From assembly GCA_037951165.1 (NCBI GenBank), contig JBBDHG010000011.1, positions 4,553,001 to 4,617,000 on the forward strand: DNA of 64,000 nt, read 5' to 3'. Below are positions 34,758-48,114 of the stretch, in pieces; the stretch's first letter is position 1, and each line of letters begins with the position of its first letter. The notes below the pieces were generated by a model. That model had not been told where the DNA came from. It searched no databases and saw only the letters and a list, made by a program, of their open reading frames with translations. This DNA comes from Lophius americanus (Eukaryota > Chordata > Actinopteri > Lophiiformes > Lophiidae). The translations under genes were made by a program, and so were the position numbers.

Positions 34758-37700
34758 AGTTAATGACATAAGTTAAAAAACATTTCAAAAAAGGTTTCCT
34801 ATACAGTCTACTCGTGGTATATGAAGCAAGTTCAGTAAGTCTCACTTTTGTCTGCCAACTGAGTCGAGTCACGTTCAGCCAAGTCATGTCACTACATACC
34901 AATTAAAATCACTGTGGTGTTCTTTTATAAAAAAGAATAAAATTTCAGCTCATAATTACTATTGAATCAAATAGTTATTATACCATTAAGCCCAATAACT
35001 CAGTACTATCCTGAAGGAAGGTAGACTTAGTTAACTATGGTCATGAATAAATCCAGCGTGACACCTCTGCGAGTCTTCATAAGCCTGACAACTAGTGAAA
35101 ACTTTTCCAGGAGAGACAAAACTTGGAAATGGATTATAATGGAGTCGAGGATCAGTTGATGTGTATTGATATTCAAGCTGAGTGTAGCTTCCTCTATCAT
35201 TAACAGCCCACTTCACTCTAAGATATAAGTGTGGGAGAAAAAGTGACAGTATGTTCCCATTCATTGTCTTCATGTTCAAATGTGGCCTTTGCTTCGAGCC
35301 ACTAATTAATACAGAGTATCCTTGCAGCTGAGTGGTCTGGTCCTTATCCTCAATACACAGGTACACAAACAATCAATGCTCGCCAAGTGCCTGTTTGCTT
35401 TTTAATTAGGCCTGCTTTCAAACCTATTACATCTGAAACACACTGTGTCCCCCTGCGTGTTCCACTAGCAGCATGTGGCGAGATTAAACCCAACACTTAA
35501 AGTCCTGCACATCCATTCACAACCCAAAGCAGGAGCTCAGAAACTGATATCATCGGTGGGTGCCAATTGCTTAAAGCTGCACAATGTCCACTCCTGTCCA
35601 AAAGGAGATAAATGACAAATGGTAAATACAGCAAACAGTCTGTCATGGCGCTGATCTGCTGCCCATTTTTCATTTCATAATAACAATGCAGAGGGAGAGT
35701 CGTTTTTGTTGGGCCGGCTGGTGCATGAATGACTCTGGGAGGAAATAGGCCCAGTAATTATTCTTTCCCCCACTCATCCCTCCTGTCGCGTGCCACCATC
35801 ACTCACACACTGGAGGTAGAGGCAACTGAATCCTGATGAAATCCTAGCACAACGATAGCCAGCATTATAGTCACGCAGCCATCAATGTGCTCAAGTGATT
35901 GTTCCTGGTGGAACCTTTGATCTGACACCAAGGAATTAGCAATTATGTGAAGTTTTATCATGAACCCCGTAAGTGGAAGGCCCCTTACTGTATGAAGTGT
36001 TGAATATGTCAGAACCTGTGGAAAAGCTGACTTTACCAGCTTTCTCGCTGACTAAAGCGATTTCAGTCGGGTTGTGTAATACGTTACGTGCTCAATCCTT
36101 TTGTGAGCTATGGCGTTGTCACTTTATGAGACAAAGTAAGCATAATGTGAAAACTTAAAATACTAAACTGAATGTCAAGTTATGACAAAGACTGAGGAAC
36201 ACCTTGGACTGAACCCAAATTCCCCTGTAGCATAAATACATGACCAAATCTACTCAACAAAGGTGAGTCAGCTCTAAGAGACTGGAATTGTGAAAAGCAG
36301 CCACTGATCTTAATTATGCTTACATAAATATGAAGTGATGTCCTACAAAAAAACAGGAGGATAGTATTGTTTCATTCACATCCAGCTCTATTTCTTAGAG
36401 CAATAAACCAAAATAAGTCTGTGGACCTCCCAGCCAGCTACAGAAATTATTCCAATGTTTGATGGCCTTTTTGTCGCATGAAAAGAATATCAAAAAGAAT
36501 AAATTATTAATATGTGCTGTCCTTTATACCATTATGTGTGAGGCTTTCATCTTTGGACAAATACAAAAGTGTCTGTTTTGCTGTTGGGTGGGTGTGCATC
36601 AGTGAATACCTGCAATCCACTGTGGTTTAGATGTCGTATTAAGTGAACCCGTCTGCACTTGCGTGTGTGTGTTTGCACATTAAAAAAAAAGGACACACAA
36701 GAGGAAACATAAAAAAAAGAGTGGGAGGGATAGCGCTCCAGATGGTAATGCTGCTGTGCAAGGGGATGGTGATAGTAAGCCATGAAAGGCTGGCCAGCAG
36801 AGGGAGGTCAGGATTTCATTTCTTCAGGGAGGGGGGGACAGGAGGGAAAAAGACTAACGGACAGCCAGATAGCAAAAGCATTAGCCCGTGATAGGTTCAA
36901 TGCCCAAGATGAAGGGTGTTGCAGCTTCAAATTGCAAAACACTTCTTTCCCATTCCGCTAGCTCACAATGTGTCACACTCAGAAAATTCCATGAGATTTA
37001 TTTTCTAAGCATCATCTAGACCATTTTTATACATTGCTACTAAGTAAACTCCCCCATATGTTCCCCATCTCATTAGTTTTGCTAGAAGCTTTCACTCAAC
37101 TTGACATATTTTCTAGTCTCATCCTGCTTCATCCCATCTATGCTATTCATGAACATCTTCTACAATCCAACGTCAAAAATACACACCCGCATCAAACACT
37201 CTCGCCCTTGCCATGCGCCTTCAATTCCACGTCGAGCTAAATAGGAGGGTATTAGAATCCCCCCCTGGGCAGCAGAAGGAGCTCAGGGAAAGCCTGTCAT
37301 GACCAGTGATTTGGAAGGACTTTCAATGCAGAATTGCGTTGGTGGAGGCATGCAGGCAGTTATAAGCAACCAAACAAACACATCGCAAAATGGCCACAAG
37401 CACTCTTTTGTAGGTCACCTGCATTCTTTCCAGTTCATCTGAGAGCTATATTTGTATCTGGCCTTTTTAATTCATCATACTGAGGCTGATGAGAGTAACA
37501 TAAACAGAGTAGGGTGGTAAGGACAAAGAGGGGGCAGGGTAATGCCAAATGTACCTTATGACCACATTTCTATCATCTCAACAAGTTGTTACTCCAACTT
37601 CTGTGATCTGAAGTTGGAGTATACACGCACTCAGCGGGTTTTACACCTTTGTTCATAGTCTGTATCATCAGCCCACACCTTTGCTCAACATATATTCACA

Positions 37701-38289
37701 TCACATCACAGCAGCAGCCTTGGCCACACTTGGCAGCTCCAATTTTCCCGATCTGCTGCAGCTTCACACTTGTTTAAGTCAAGGTCCATTGACTTTGTAT
37801 GCCCTTAGGCCTTCACCAGACAACCTGTTACCTTGCATGTATGACACGGTCTGACAGAGTCTCTCTTGAAGTGAGAAAAAAGAAGGCAGAGAGAAAAAGA
37901 CATGTCAAAAGCCACCAAAGGTGGTAAAACACGGACAACTCTTAAATCACAATGACATCATCTCCTTTCCTTTTTGCAAAGGACAAAAAGAGAGTTTGAG
38001 AGATAAGGAAGTCAGATTGAAGACATCAAGGTCAACTAATGAATGCCCTGCTCAGCTGTACATATGCAATCTAAATAAAAAGGTTACATTTGTCTTGTAT
38101 TTTATCATTTTGAGCTGACAGTCAGTTTTATTGTCATCTCCGGAAGTTGATATGTAACGGCTGCACTAGTATTACAATTCCATCATTGGTAGCTTCAATC
38201 AATCTAAGTAATACTGAGATGTTCAGAACATAGCCATAAATGACAGCAGTCATTCTGGTCTTCTCAGGTAGTTCTTGCTTCCATAAATC
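34758..38289. other. Unique DNA, no gene seen
   Basis: No exon or element was recognised. The block at 35650-35960 is repeat-free and contains gcccagtaattattc, a homeodomain-type word, so it is a weak conserved-element candidate. A perfect hairpin lies at 37590-37621. Confidence 0.45.
37590..37621. repeat. Perfect hairpin, 12-bp stem
   Basis: tactccaacttc at 37590-37601 pairs exactly with 37610-37621 around the 8-base loop tgtgatct. No flanking element explains it. Confidence 0.85.
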
Positions 38290-38360
38290 TGCAATGATAA
38301 ATATAATATAATACAGTTTTATTTAAATAGCGACGATACAGTTTAACATAGTTCCAATAC
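38290..38360 (-). mobile_element. Probable L2-type LINE 3' tail
   Basis: The plus strand contains acagttttatttaaatagcg, the complement of a CGCTATTTAAATAAAACTGT end. This resembles the common teleost gcgctatataaataaaattg tail of L2-clade LINEs. It is short and degenerate. Confidence 0.45.
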
Positions 38361-39244
38361 AAAGAATGCAACTGATGTGTGGTACAGAGAGTTTATAGCT
38401 ATTGCTAATTTTCAACTCTTGTCTTTGGTATTGTACCTCAAATGACAATGTGACACTGAGAGGATTTTGAATTAGTAGAGTGTTTGTGAGTGCTCTTCTA
38501 AAAACAAGTCTACAAATTGATTAGTTTTGAAACCACTGGCACACCCTTGTTTGTTTGCTGCACCAAACACGAATTTCTGTCCTATCAGGGGACCACATGG
38601 GAGGGGAGCAGTTTCCACTCACGCTTCATTACAACCACCCATGCTGGAAAATGATCAGTGTGGACCATAAAGCTCAGTGAATGTGGCTTTAAGTCTTGCT
38701 CAGTGAAGAACCTAACAAATGTGACCTTTGTGAATATGCTAATCCTTAAATCAGTCACTGCAGCCATTAAATTGTTAACAAGTTCCTCCATTTGCTCCCC
38801 AGACTGCCAAAGTGTGGTTGTAAACAGACTATTAAAGGGTCTGCCTCTGCCTCAAGCAGCCTCTGGCCTTGGGCTCACTGTGCTCGTACTGGAGCTCTTA
38901 ATGAAGCGGAAAATTAAAAGGTTTGGTTGGATATGAAAGCTTGTTTCTTCCTATGAAGGAATTGTTTTTTATTCATCACTTTACTCGCTTCTCGTCAACA
39001 CAGCTCTCCACCGTGGTTTCAAAAATGATATGCAAATCACAATCAAGGGTCACACTCAAATTAATCGAAAAAGTGCTTCATATGTGGCCAGGACATTGTC
39101 AAGTGGCTAAGCCCGGCTTGCAAACATGTCATAAAAAAAACCTAAGAAACGTGATCTTAATCAAAATACAAATAACACGATATGGTAGAATGAGAAACTA
39201 ATATCAGGTTTACAATAAGGGTCCTTTGATGATTCTTATTTGCA
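38361..39244. other. Unique DNA, no gene seen
   Basis: No feature identified. The block 38740-38935 has the mixed texture of conserved noncoding sequence. Confidence 0.4.
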
Positions 39245-39549
39245 TACTTGAGTGGATTTTTAATAAATTATTATAGCAATAACATGCTCTGCCTGCTCCT
39301 GGATTTCCTCGGGGGCTGCTGCAATATTCAAACCAACAACCAACCAACACAAAGGTCTCATCAGAATATTATATCTGGAGGCTTCATAATACTTACTTGA
39401 ATACTTGAATAAATGTTTAATAAAGTGTTGTAGAAACACTACACCATTCTGCATGCGTCCCTGGTTCCATCGTTTGTTATATGATTCAAACTAAGCAGTA
39501 CACTGAGGTCTCATTGGAATTTAATATGTGGCAGCTATTGGTGTACTTG
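39245..39549. repeat. Two-copy diverged tandem duplication, about 150 bp
   Basis: Unit 1 (39245-39401) and unit 2 (39402-39543) both begin tacttga/g, then ttttaataaa or gtttaataaa, then ttgtag or ttatag. Both later contain aggtctcat, a gaat-t-atat word and ggctt or agct. A third tacttg start follows at 39544. The frame of 64 codons across it is meaningless. Confidence 0.6.
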
Positions 39550-41204
39550 ATGACATAAGTGACTCTATGTAGCACATTTAATCGGTCACTCACTAACCTT
39601 ACCAGGGAAGGCATGGCACGAAAGAAAAACAACATTAACATCCTGTTGACCTATTGTGATGAAATATTTACAAGGTTTTTTTTCCTGAACCCATATTACA
39701 CTTCGGGCTTCCACTCACTCTGCTGTCATGGAGGAGAGTTTCTTTCATGCTCAAATAACTAGCAAGGTGTTGAAGCTCTGCGAGTGGCAAGACCTCATTT
39801 CATTTTCTAAATGCCACTCTCAAGCTTTTTAATAACTGCCGGCACAGATATATGATGACTATCCCACAAGGCCACTTACATTCTAAGGGCCAGTCGAAAA
39901 ACATGTTTGGTCTTTATATCTCGCCTTTTTCAAGAGTTGGATCTCAGAGTTCTCAGAGTTTTCAATCCAATTTGTAAAGTACAGGAAATAGTCTTCCAAG
40001 GGACGAATGCGACAGGCATCAATATCGCTGGTAGCTCTAATTAAATTCTAAGGGCTCAACCTAGACTGAGACTCAAATACTTTGGAGCAAACAAACAGCC
40101 TGAGAAAGTGCTTTGATTGGTAGCCAAGGGACAACAAATTGTTTGCCAAAGGTAGCAGGAACTCTGCTCTGGAAATGACACGCTGACCTCTTGATGTGAC
40201 CTCAATCATTCGGTCTTGCTGTGTCACACAGTACCCTGCTCTTTGGCAGTTTCTCTGCGTTGCTATGGGGATGGCCTGATTTGAAAGAGGTTGCGGGAAC
40301 AGGGAGTGCAGTCATTTTTGAAGGACTGGACCATGGGACTTCAAACCGGTGACTTGCGCCCCCTCCAAAGCGACCGTAGCTTCTTGCTTTGTTTGAGTTG
40401 ATGCACCGAGTGAACATGGAAATTGTCTTTGCTTTTGTTTTTGCTATGTATTCCCGAAACACTAGAGAGGAGGAGTTTGACGAAAGGATGCGATGAAGCC
40501 CCTGTTTGGATGGATAATTTCCTCCAAATAACTAAAATATGGCTGCTTTCTATCTTTGTGCAATGTGGCACTGTAGATAGTTTCATTTTTATGAGCAGAG
40601 GTTTGGAGGAATCTCTACGTAATTTTGGATTTAAACAGTTACCTAATTACAAAGGGGTGGGCTAATTTTTTTCTGTGGATCTCGAGGCATTAAATGTGAC
40701 AATTGAAAATCTCAACAGCAGCATTTCTTTGAAGAAATAATGTCCCTGTTACTCTAAATAATCCACAGACATTGCTCATTTTTATTGCTTTCAACGGCAC
40801 AAAATTCATTTTTATTCATCTTCAATGTGTTTGGGTGACAAACAGAATACTCGGGCCCCAATGCTATGTACAAACAAATCTGCACGAATAACTAGTTACC
40901 ACTTGAGAAGAGTGACACAAAAAAGGTGTCTCAACTCTGGTGGCAGAGGAAACGGGAGAATAAAAAACATAGTGAGCAACTGAAAAGACATTCATTGTTT
41001 CCCAACATATGATAAATACAATACACAGTGCATTACTGCATATGTAGAATAGAATCCAGTTATTTAACATGACACAAAACATTAGTTAGATATGTACCAA
41101 ATGTTTCATGTGAACGTTCAATACTGACCTTATTCTTACTGTTAACATTATAAGGCACTAAAATAATGTTATATTTTCCCTAATACCATTGACCTCTTGA
41201 CAGA
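39550..41204. other. Unique DNA, no gene seen
   Basis: No exon or element was recognised. Frames of 70-90 codons at 40202-40665 on both strands have no domains. Confidence 0.45.
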
Positions 41205-41945
41205 GAATGGAAAAAAGATGAACGTCTATTAAAACATTTTGAGTCTTTGGTGAACAGCCTTTTAAGCGAGATTGTCATTACAGACCCCCTTTGGAGAATG
41301 GGTGTTGGTGGCTGATGACTCTTCAGAGATTGGTGAATGATGAGGCTGATGGATCTGTGGGGACTAGGTGGAGATGGGGAGATGGTGGGTGCATGAAATA
41401 GCAGCATGAAAGAACTAGATAAATTGAGAAAATCAACTCAATCACAGCAGCTGAGTATGACAAGCTAATGAGGAAGGTGTGTCACTGTGACTGCATTAAT
41501 ATGGCTAGCTGAAAGAACACAAATGGGGCGAGGTTATGCAAACTGGTTCAGGCAGACCACTCGCAATGCTACTAAGCACACATAGACATATACATATATA
41601 CGCAAGACCAGTCATACTCCTCCGGTGACATCACACTCTCTTCAAAACTGACAGTTTAAGTCGCAGCAAGTTTTAAACATGGCTGCGCCGAGCGATGCAG
41701 CCGGAGACTAGACTCCAAACTTAGTTCATGTTCTGCAGCTGAGATTACGATGTTAAACGTGAGTGGACTGACCAAATTAATATTAACTCATGCTCCACAT
41801 CGTAAAGCAGGTAACGGAGATTTAGCTTGTGCAAAAGGTGAGAGTAATAAAGTGGAATAAGTAGTAACTGTGGCTAAGGTGTGCAAGCGGATAGTCCTTC
41901 CTTACCGAACCTTCGCTCGATCTTCACTTGAAGCTGTAAACTTGA
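41205..41945. repeat. Unassigned dispersed repeat, copy A
   Basis: It shares long stretches with copies at 48115-48595 (same orientation) and 61165-61400 (inverted): gatgaggctgatggatctgt, ggtggagatggggagatgg, and agcagcatgaaa. Copies A and B also match further on: aagtggaataagtagtaact in A against aagtgggagaagcggtgact in B, then ccgaaccttcgctcgatc against a similar tgaacctttgttatatc. A has about 250 extra bases in the middle, including a CpG-containing acatggctgcgccgagcg block. I do not recognise the family. A DNA transposon or LTR-type leader are both possible. Confidence 0.55.
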
Positions 41946-43061
41946 GTCTTGTAAAAAATAAAATAAAAACTCCACAGCAAAAATAACTGAAAGCTTTGGT
42001 AATGCTTTGCATTGAGTTGGAGTGAGAGAGTGCCTTCTCATAGTTGAGTACTCTGTTCTCTCTTTTTAACACTTACCAACACATTTAGGTGTTGTCGTCA
42101 AGGCGACTTTGAAGTTTCTCCACATTCATTTGGCACAAAGTTTAATCCCAATCCTCCAAATTTCTGTAAGTAACCGAGATAAATATAATACTCCCACGCA
42201 GCAGAGCAGTTGCACTACATGTGTTTGACTAAGCAGTGGGTCGGCAAATGTACACTAACTGGAAAACAGCCGCTGCTGTCCCAGACGTCCTGGATAAAGC
42301 ACGTCTTCTACAAATACAAGTACATGATCAAATATAATTTTCTGTGATCTTGATGTCTTAAAGTGTTGATTTTATTTTTTTTATTTGAAAAAGACTGAGC
42401 ACGGAATAATGAAACCAAAGCTTAAAACTGGATATTTGGACTCAGAACCATTCCAACATTTATAGCTGTAGATGTGAATGTGGGTTTTTTCACATTTGTC
42501 ACAATAATCAACTTTTACTATACATCACCTTTCAGACAGTATTTATGGCCTCTAAGGTGCTTTGCAAAAGATTAATGAAGCAGAAGAAGATGAAATGGAT
42601 GTAGAGGATGTGGAGACTAATGTACATGATTCAGTGCCTGAAAACATCCACAGTAAAAGATGAGTTTTTTAGGAAAAGAGACAATTAAACAGAGTGAAAA
42701 TAGCGTTTAGGAAAATAGATGCACATAGAAAACACTCAAATGATGTTTGAATAATTATATGAGATGGACAATTTACAATCAAAATTGCCTTTTCTTGAGA
42801 TGTTAATTGTGATTTTTGCTGATTCAGTAATGGATTTTCCATAAACCTCTGCTTTTTCCAAATAACGTTCTTTGAATTGCTTATGTCAACAATGCATGCA
42901 AGTGTAAAAATGAATTTGGTGACTCATAAAAAATACTTCCCCTAATTGCAAAATGATTCTGGTACAAGAACTGCATAGTTATTTCTATCTTTCGCATCTT
43001 AGTGTTGGACAGATGAACTGAGATTGTCAATATTTTCAAAGACATCAGATAGAATATCGGT
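41946..43061. other. Unique DNA, no gene seen
   Basis: No feature identified. An AATAAA-like run of A and T near 41955-41970 could mark the end of repeat copy A. Confidence 0.4.
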
Positions 43062-43421
43062 TAGCACTTTGAGATTTGATCCAAATGTAAAGTGCATTAT
43101 AAATTAAATGTATTATTATTATTATTATTATTATGTGTGTATGTGTTTGTAGCACATTTGAAAACTATTCCCTGGACAGAGGAAGACGAGTTCTGGCTCC
43201 TCCTCCTCTTTGCCATTGTGGTCCTTAGGGGACAGATTCCATCAGTGTCCCTGGCGCCGTACAAGATGTTCCTTTGCATAAGAGATTTCCCTGCTGATTC
43301 TGTGTTTTCATTCTCATTCTTGTCCGTAATAAAATATATCGATAGTGTCCAAACAACATGCTCCATCCCTCCAATGTCTTGTGTCTCCAGCCATCCATAC
43401 TGCAAAGCTGTGCTGCTGTTA

Positions 43422-43461
<40 letters not shown>

Positions 43462-43510
43462 CATTTCATTTATAACGCACTTTTTATTTGGATCAAATCT
43501 CAAAGTGCTA
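43062..43510. repeat. Inverted pair of LINE 3' tails around 290 bp
   Basis: The left arm (43062-43134) reads tagcactttgagatttgatc, then a aaagtgcattataaatt block, then (ATT)n at 43111-43134. The right arm (43422-43510) is its reverse complement, with (AAT)n at 43422-43460. Across about 56 aligned bases I count 5 mismatches. The ataaat-ATT tail is that of a common teleost LINE/L2-like 3' end. The two tails point at each other, enclosing 43135-43421. This may be two independent insertions or one palindromic element. The large stem would block clean amplification. Confidence 0.8.
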
Positions 43511-45540
43511 AACACCAGTGTTTAACACCAAACATTGTTTTCACTGCTGGTGCAAAGCAAAAGAACGTCCCGTGCATCACTAGTCAAGGTGCTATGTGAA
43601 TGTAGTCAGATGTGTTAGAGTAAATATTATTTTAATATAAATGGGTTAGAATTATGATACACATCCAGCATTCCTCTCAACTACGACTGATACTTATACT
43701 TTTTACAGTTAATGATAATACCACAGTTATATATTAATCATCCTCATTTCATACTGGCATGACATTTGTCAGTCATCAGGTGCCTACAAACAGATTGGAT
43801 TGGATTTTTCTGGATTAATCATGAATTAATCATAAAGGATATATTCAACCCTTTACAAAATAAGCAAAAAGCGAGAGATGTCAAATCTGATAGGCAGTCA
43901 CATCTGATAAATGTACGGTGAGGCTGTTATGAATGTTAAATCGTCATCTTGAGAAGATGTGACCAACCATGGCATGCAATTCAGGAATGCGCTATTCAAA
44001 CAAAGATGAATCCATGCAGCTTTGATTGACGGACATGTTATTGCACATTATCTGCTTTGGCTGATAGGTTCTCCCACACTCCATTTAAGTATATATATTT
44101 ATTTAAAAATATATGTATGTAGCTGGTAGAGACTAGTTTTCAAATAATCTCTCACCTTCTTTTATGCGCTTGATACTTGTGATGAAGCAATGAGTGTGAT
44201 AGAAAATCTCTCTCATCCCTCAGTCAAAATGGAAACCAGACAGGGAGGAAAAGAGAGCCAGAGTAGCTTCCATCACTTATCCAACACTCATGCATGATTG
44301 AAAGGCCTCTGCAAGCTTGGAGGACTGCATCATTTATACCAGACTCCTTGAAAAATCAAGAGGCAAGCAGCAGCTATAGTTAATATTGACAAAGCATTGA
44401 CTTAAAACAAATGAAAGGCAGAGGAAAGTCTAAATAAAGTACAAGTTGATTCTCTCTTGGGTGAGGCTCAGACTTTTGTCTCTCCTTTCTTCTCTTCTTC
44501 TGCACTAATCTTTTTGATGGATTCAGCTAAATTGTTATAGTCTCCTAAGGAACATAAATGGAGAGCATCCAGGGATTTGGAGCTGCTATTAGGGATACAA
44601 AATGATCCATCAAAGCAGCTGCTAAGCAAGAAACCGGGAAATAGAATGATGTGAGAAAAGGAGCTATTTTTGTCGGGATGCCATGTGGTGTTTTTTTTTT
44701 TATCCCAATCCTCGCTTATTCCAAGGCTTTGTTCGTTTTCCCGCGCTGCCACAATGTGGTGAGCTAATCTGTGTTCCCGTGCCCTTCGGGTGCTCATGCA
44801 GCTGGGCTTCATCAAATTTGCATTTGCTAAGAACACATTAAGCTTAGGCCCTCAGAACACCGACACATCCATATCTGCAGTGTCTCATCAGGCCGACTCT
44901 CTGGGCTCACAGACAGACGATCACAGCTAGAACCCGTAGCGCTCTGCTCTCATATCTCCTGTCCATATGAGCAACTAAGTTAAAGCAGAGGATTTCTGCT
45001 CATCACTTGGAGCCTAAGGTTATATGATGTGTATGTGATGTGAAACGACATAAGATGCAAGGCAGGTGTTGTGAATGAGTTACAGGATTGGTGGGAGATA
45101 GAGGATGGGGGTCAACACAATGATTAATGAAAGCAGAAGAGCATAATCTCCATCCTAATTGGAAAGAGGAGATATAAAGTATACCCAGCACCTCATCCTG
45201 TCGTGTTTTCAAACTCTGGTCCAGGTTTTGCTTTGGAGAGTTGCATCAGTCAATCACAGCTGCTGATGGGTTGTGTTGCCTTAAAATGTATGACATTGCA
45301 CTGAGATTTGAGATAGGAATACAGGCTATTTAGCCACTGGGCTTCAACTGGGACATGGAAACAACATCATACACACCACAGTATACACAGTTAAGCTTTT
45401 TCTCACGCTTAAAAAGAATCTCTCATAACTGAAAACCACAATGGAAAAATGGGAATTGTCTATTTGGACTTACTTCTGAAGAACGAGGACCATAAAGGTC
45501 CATAAAGGTCAATATGGGCAGAACACGAAACAGATTTCCA
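43511..45540. other. Unique DNA, no gene seen
   Basis: No exon or element was recognised. TTTGATTGACGG at 44022-44033 is a near PBX/MEIS word. The minus-strand frame of 122 codons at 44468-44836 has no domain. Confidence 0.45.
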
Positions 45541-45611
45541 GACCGGATCAGATGGAAACAGCTGATCTGCTGTGGCGACCCCTGGGGGTAACAGCCGAAA
45601 GAAGAAGAAGA
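45541..45611 (+). mobile_element. RTE-type LINE 3' end with (AAG)n tail
   Basis: gatcagatggaaacagctga, then tctgctgtggcgacccc, then aacagccgaaagaagaagaag. The coding part reads IRWKQLICCGDP-like, matching the RVRWRRMIRCGDP end of fish RTE-type LINE proteins. It is the same family as the split copy at 9211-9818, in the opposite orientation, and is severely 5' truncated. Confidence 0.7.
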
Positions 45612-48114
45612 CTGAGTACAGCAGTATTGTTTGATATGTTAGGAGAGAGATAGATAACATGTCATTTAAGATGCAATGTGTAAAATTCAGGGGTATCAAA
45701 TAAGTTCAAATGTACACAACAACATTTTTGTTAGTATATAGAAATAGCCCCTTATATCTCCAGAGGAAGTGGGTGCTTTTCCACAGAGGCCCCATGTTTT
45801 GTTTCCATGTTTGTACTATAGCAGACAAACCGAATTCTGTCTCTAGAGAGGGCTTGTCACATTTTTAAGCTCAAATGGCAGAAAGATGAAGAAGAACGCT
45901 TTGGCTCCAAAAACCAAACAAGAAAATGATCAGTAAGTTGTTGCTGGTAAACTACTTTTTTCTTAATATTTCAACAAATGGAGGACTGTGCTTATCATGT
46001 TGCACAAGAAATATCAAACAGCATAAACTAGTGAGGCCCAGCCGGTTCAAGCTGGAGATTCAACTTGTTAGGTTAGGGACAGCCACGCGGGTCGGAAAGA
46101 TCCCTTCATGGGACATCTCTCTGGCGCTGGCTAACCTCTGCCCGGCATTTTCCCTGTGGTGGCACACTGTGACTGACTCTGGGTTGGCTTGCAAACTTTT
46201 TTTGGAAGGTTAGTTGTTATATTTTGATAGCTCACTGGTGTATATGAACAATTGGGCTCAAAATATTGTTTTTATTTACACTAACTCCTAAATGCCCCTT
46301 GAGATTTTGAAATATTAACTCTTCTCCTGCCCTCCCACATATTTGAGGCATGAGCTGGTCCCAGCACCCTCAGGGTCCAATCCCTCAGGGCTGTAAAATT
46401 CTGTGACGAGAGCGGTAATAACATCTGGCCACAGGATCAATTATCAAAGGGACAACAACTTCCAGGTATGGAGAAAAAAGTCAGATTAAAAAAATCATGC
46501 GTAGTTTTTAAAAAAATTGAGTTGAAGCATCCCAACTCTCTTATCAAATTTTCCTGTGAGATCCTGTTGATTTAATTAATAACTCCATCTCTTCTGACTG
46601 GAATCATTAAGTCGCTTTTTGGTGAAAGTACCTATTTTGCCGATAAAGACTGCGTCTCGCTTTTTTCTGGATGTCACTCAGAGCTCATCTTTAGAGGGTT
46701 CACTGTGCTGAAGTAAGGTTTTACATCAGAACTCTGAGGTCTTATTATAGCCTGAAAGTAAGAGGGAGAAGACATTCATTATACATATAATGAACTAAGT
46801 GGGATGTGCTACTGTATAATTTAAATCTCATTGTCATACATAAAGCCAAGTGGCTTAATTACTATGTTACACAACTGAATGGGAAATGGAACAGGGTTCT
46901 GACAGCTTCTGCGCCTTGACCCTAGGTCCCTGCTTTTAGACGCTCCATGGCTGCTGATGCAGAAGCAGAAGCTGACAGAGCTCATAATAAACCTGATAGC
47001 GATTCAGTAACAAACTTTCTCTCATTATTTTTTCCTTCCCCAAAAGTGAGAGTCTCTTACAAACTAAGCTTCACACGGGAATTATCCGTGATTGATTGCC
47101 TCGGCAGCCTAGATTTTGAAGGACTTGCCAGAAAGATGTTTGAGGACAGATATGCTTAACTGACCGCCCAGGCCGTTGATTAATGCTGTGTGCTGCCGAT
47201 TTGTAGCACTCTGCCAGAGAGCATTGAGCTGAGGAACATACGGTCCTCCCTAGGTTGATAAAAACACAGCAGAAGGAAACACACTCTTCCTCCGCGATTT
47301 AGTTGGTGGACACGGAAGTAATCCACCCCTGCGTTCTCACAATCTATACTATTGCTACCACTACTGAGTCCAATAAGTACGCGAGATGTTGCCCGGAGAA
47401 TAACTACCGAAGCAAAAGTGGATGAAAACAGGGCTTGCTGACGGGCTTCATGAACCATAAATTGAGAAAAGTTAGTAAATTTGTATAAACCCTTGTGTAA
47501 ACTTCAGAAAACGCTTTTCGTGGGCACATCCACGGGGTTGAGCTTCTCATCTCTCCTTGGTTCAAGTGGATAACGAGACCCGTGCTTAAAATCATACCCC
47601 GACACCCTTGGTAAAAGCTACTGAGTGGAATCAGCCTGGGACCACGTGGACAAGGAAAGGCAAGCAATCCATTTCGTGTGTTTATAGTCAAGGCTGAGGA
47701 GCGAAACAGGTCTGCTCTGTTTTTCCCCAGGCTGAAGGTTTTTGTTTGACACAGATCAGATCAACTTTGTTTACTGTTTCCTCGAATTTTCTATTTAGTT
47801 TCCTTTCTCCACAGCTGCAGGGCTAAATATGTGGTTGTGTTGCAGAGCTTGGTGTGATGGTGGAGGTCCCTTGGTTCAGAGTTGAGGCTTTTGACTGATG
47901 GACATGATCCCCTCTGGCCACAATATTCTGCCTTTCTGCCTTCTCAGACTTGCTTCCGCAGAATCAGAGGAGCATAAGGAAAGGTTGAAAACTGCTGGGA
48001 ATGTATTTGATGTTGATTGAAGCAGTTTCCCATCTCTCTAGCATTTCCTGCCATGTTGTTCATTCTGATAAGTAATTTACAACTGCAGAACTATTAGTAA
48101 TGTATAGTAAGCTG
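45612..48114. other. Unique DNA, no gene seen
   Basis: No element was recognised. A 70-codon frame with a good ATG context at 46947-47159 (starting MAADAEAEADRAHNK) has no recognised family. The surrounding block 46900-47180 looks like conserved noncoding sequence, with cataataaacctgatagcga and similar words. Confidence 0.4.

Noticed and set aside
44468..44836. 122-codon minus-strand frame
   Set aside because: No domain; biased lysine/serine composition from local base content; no supporting signals.
46947..47159. 70-codon frame with good ATG context
   Set aside because: No family recognised and no supporting signals. The block looks more like conserved noncoding DNA, and a frame this long is expected by chance.
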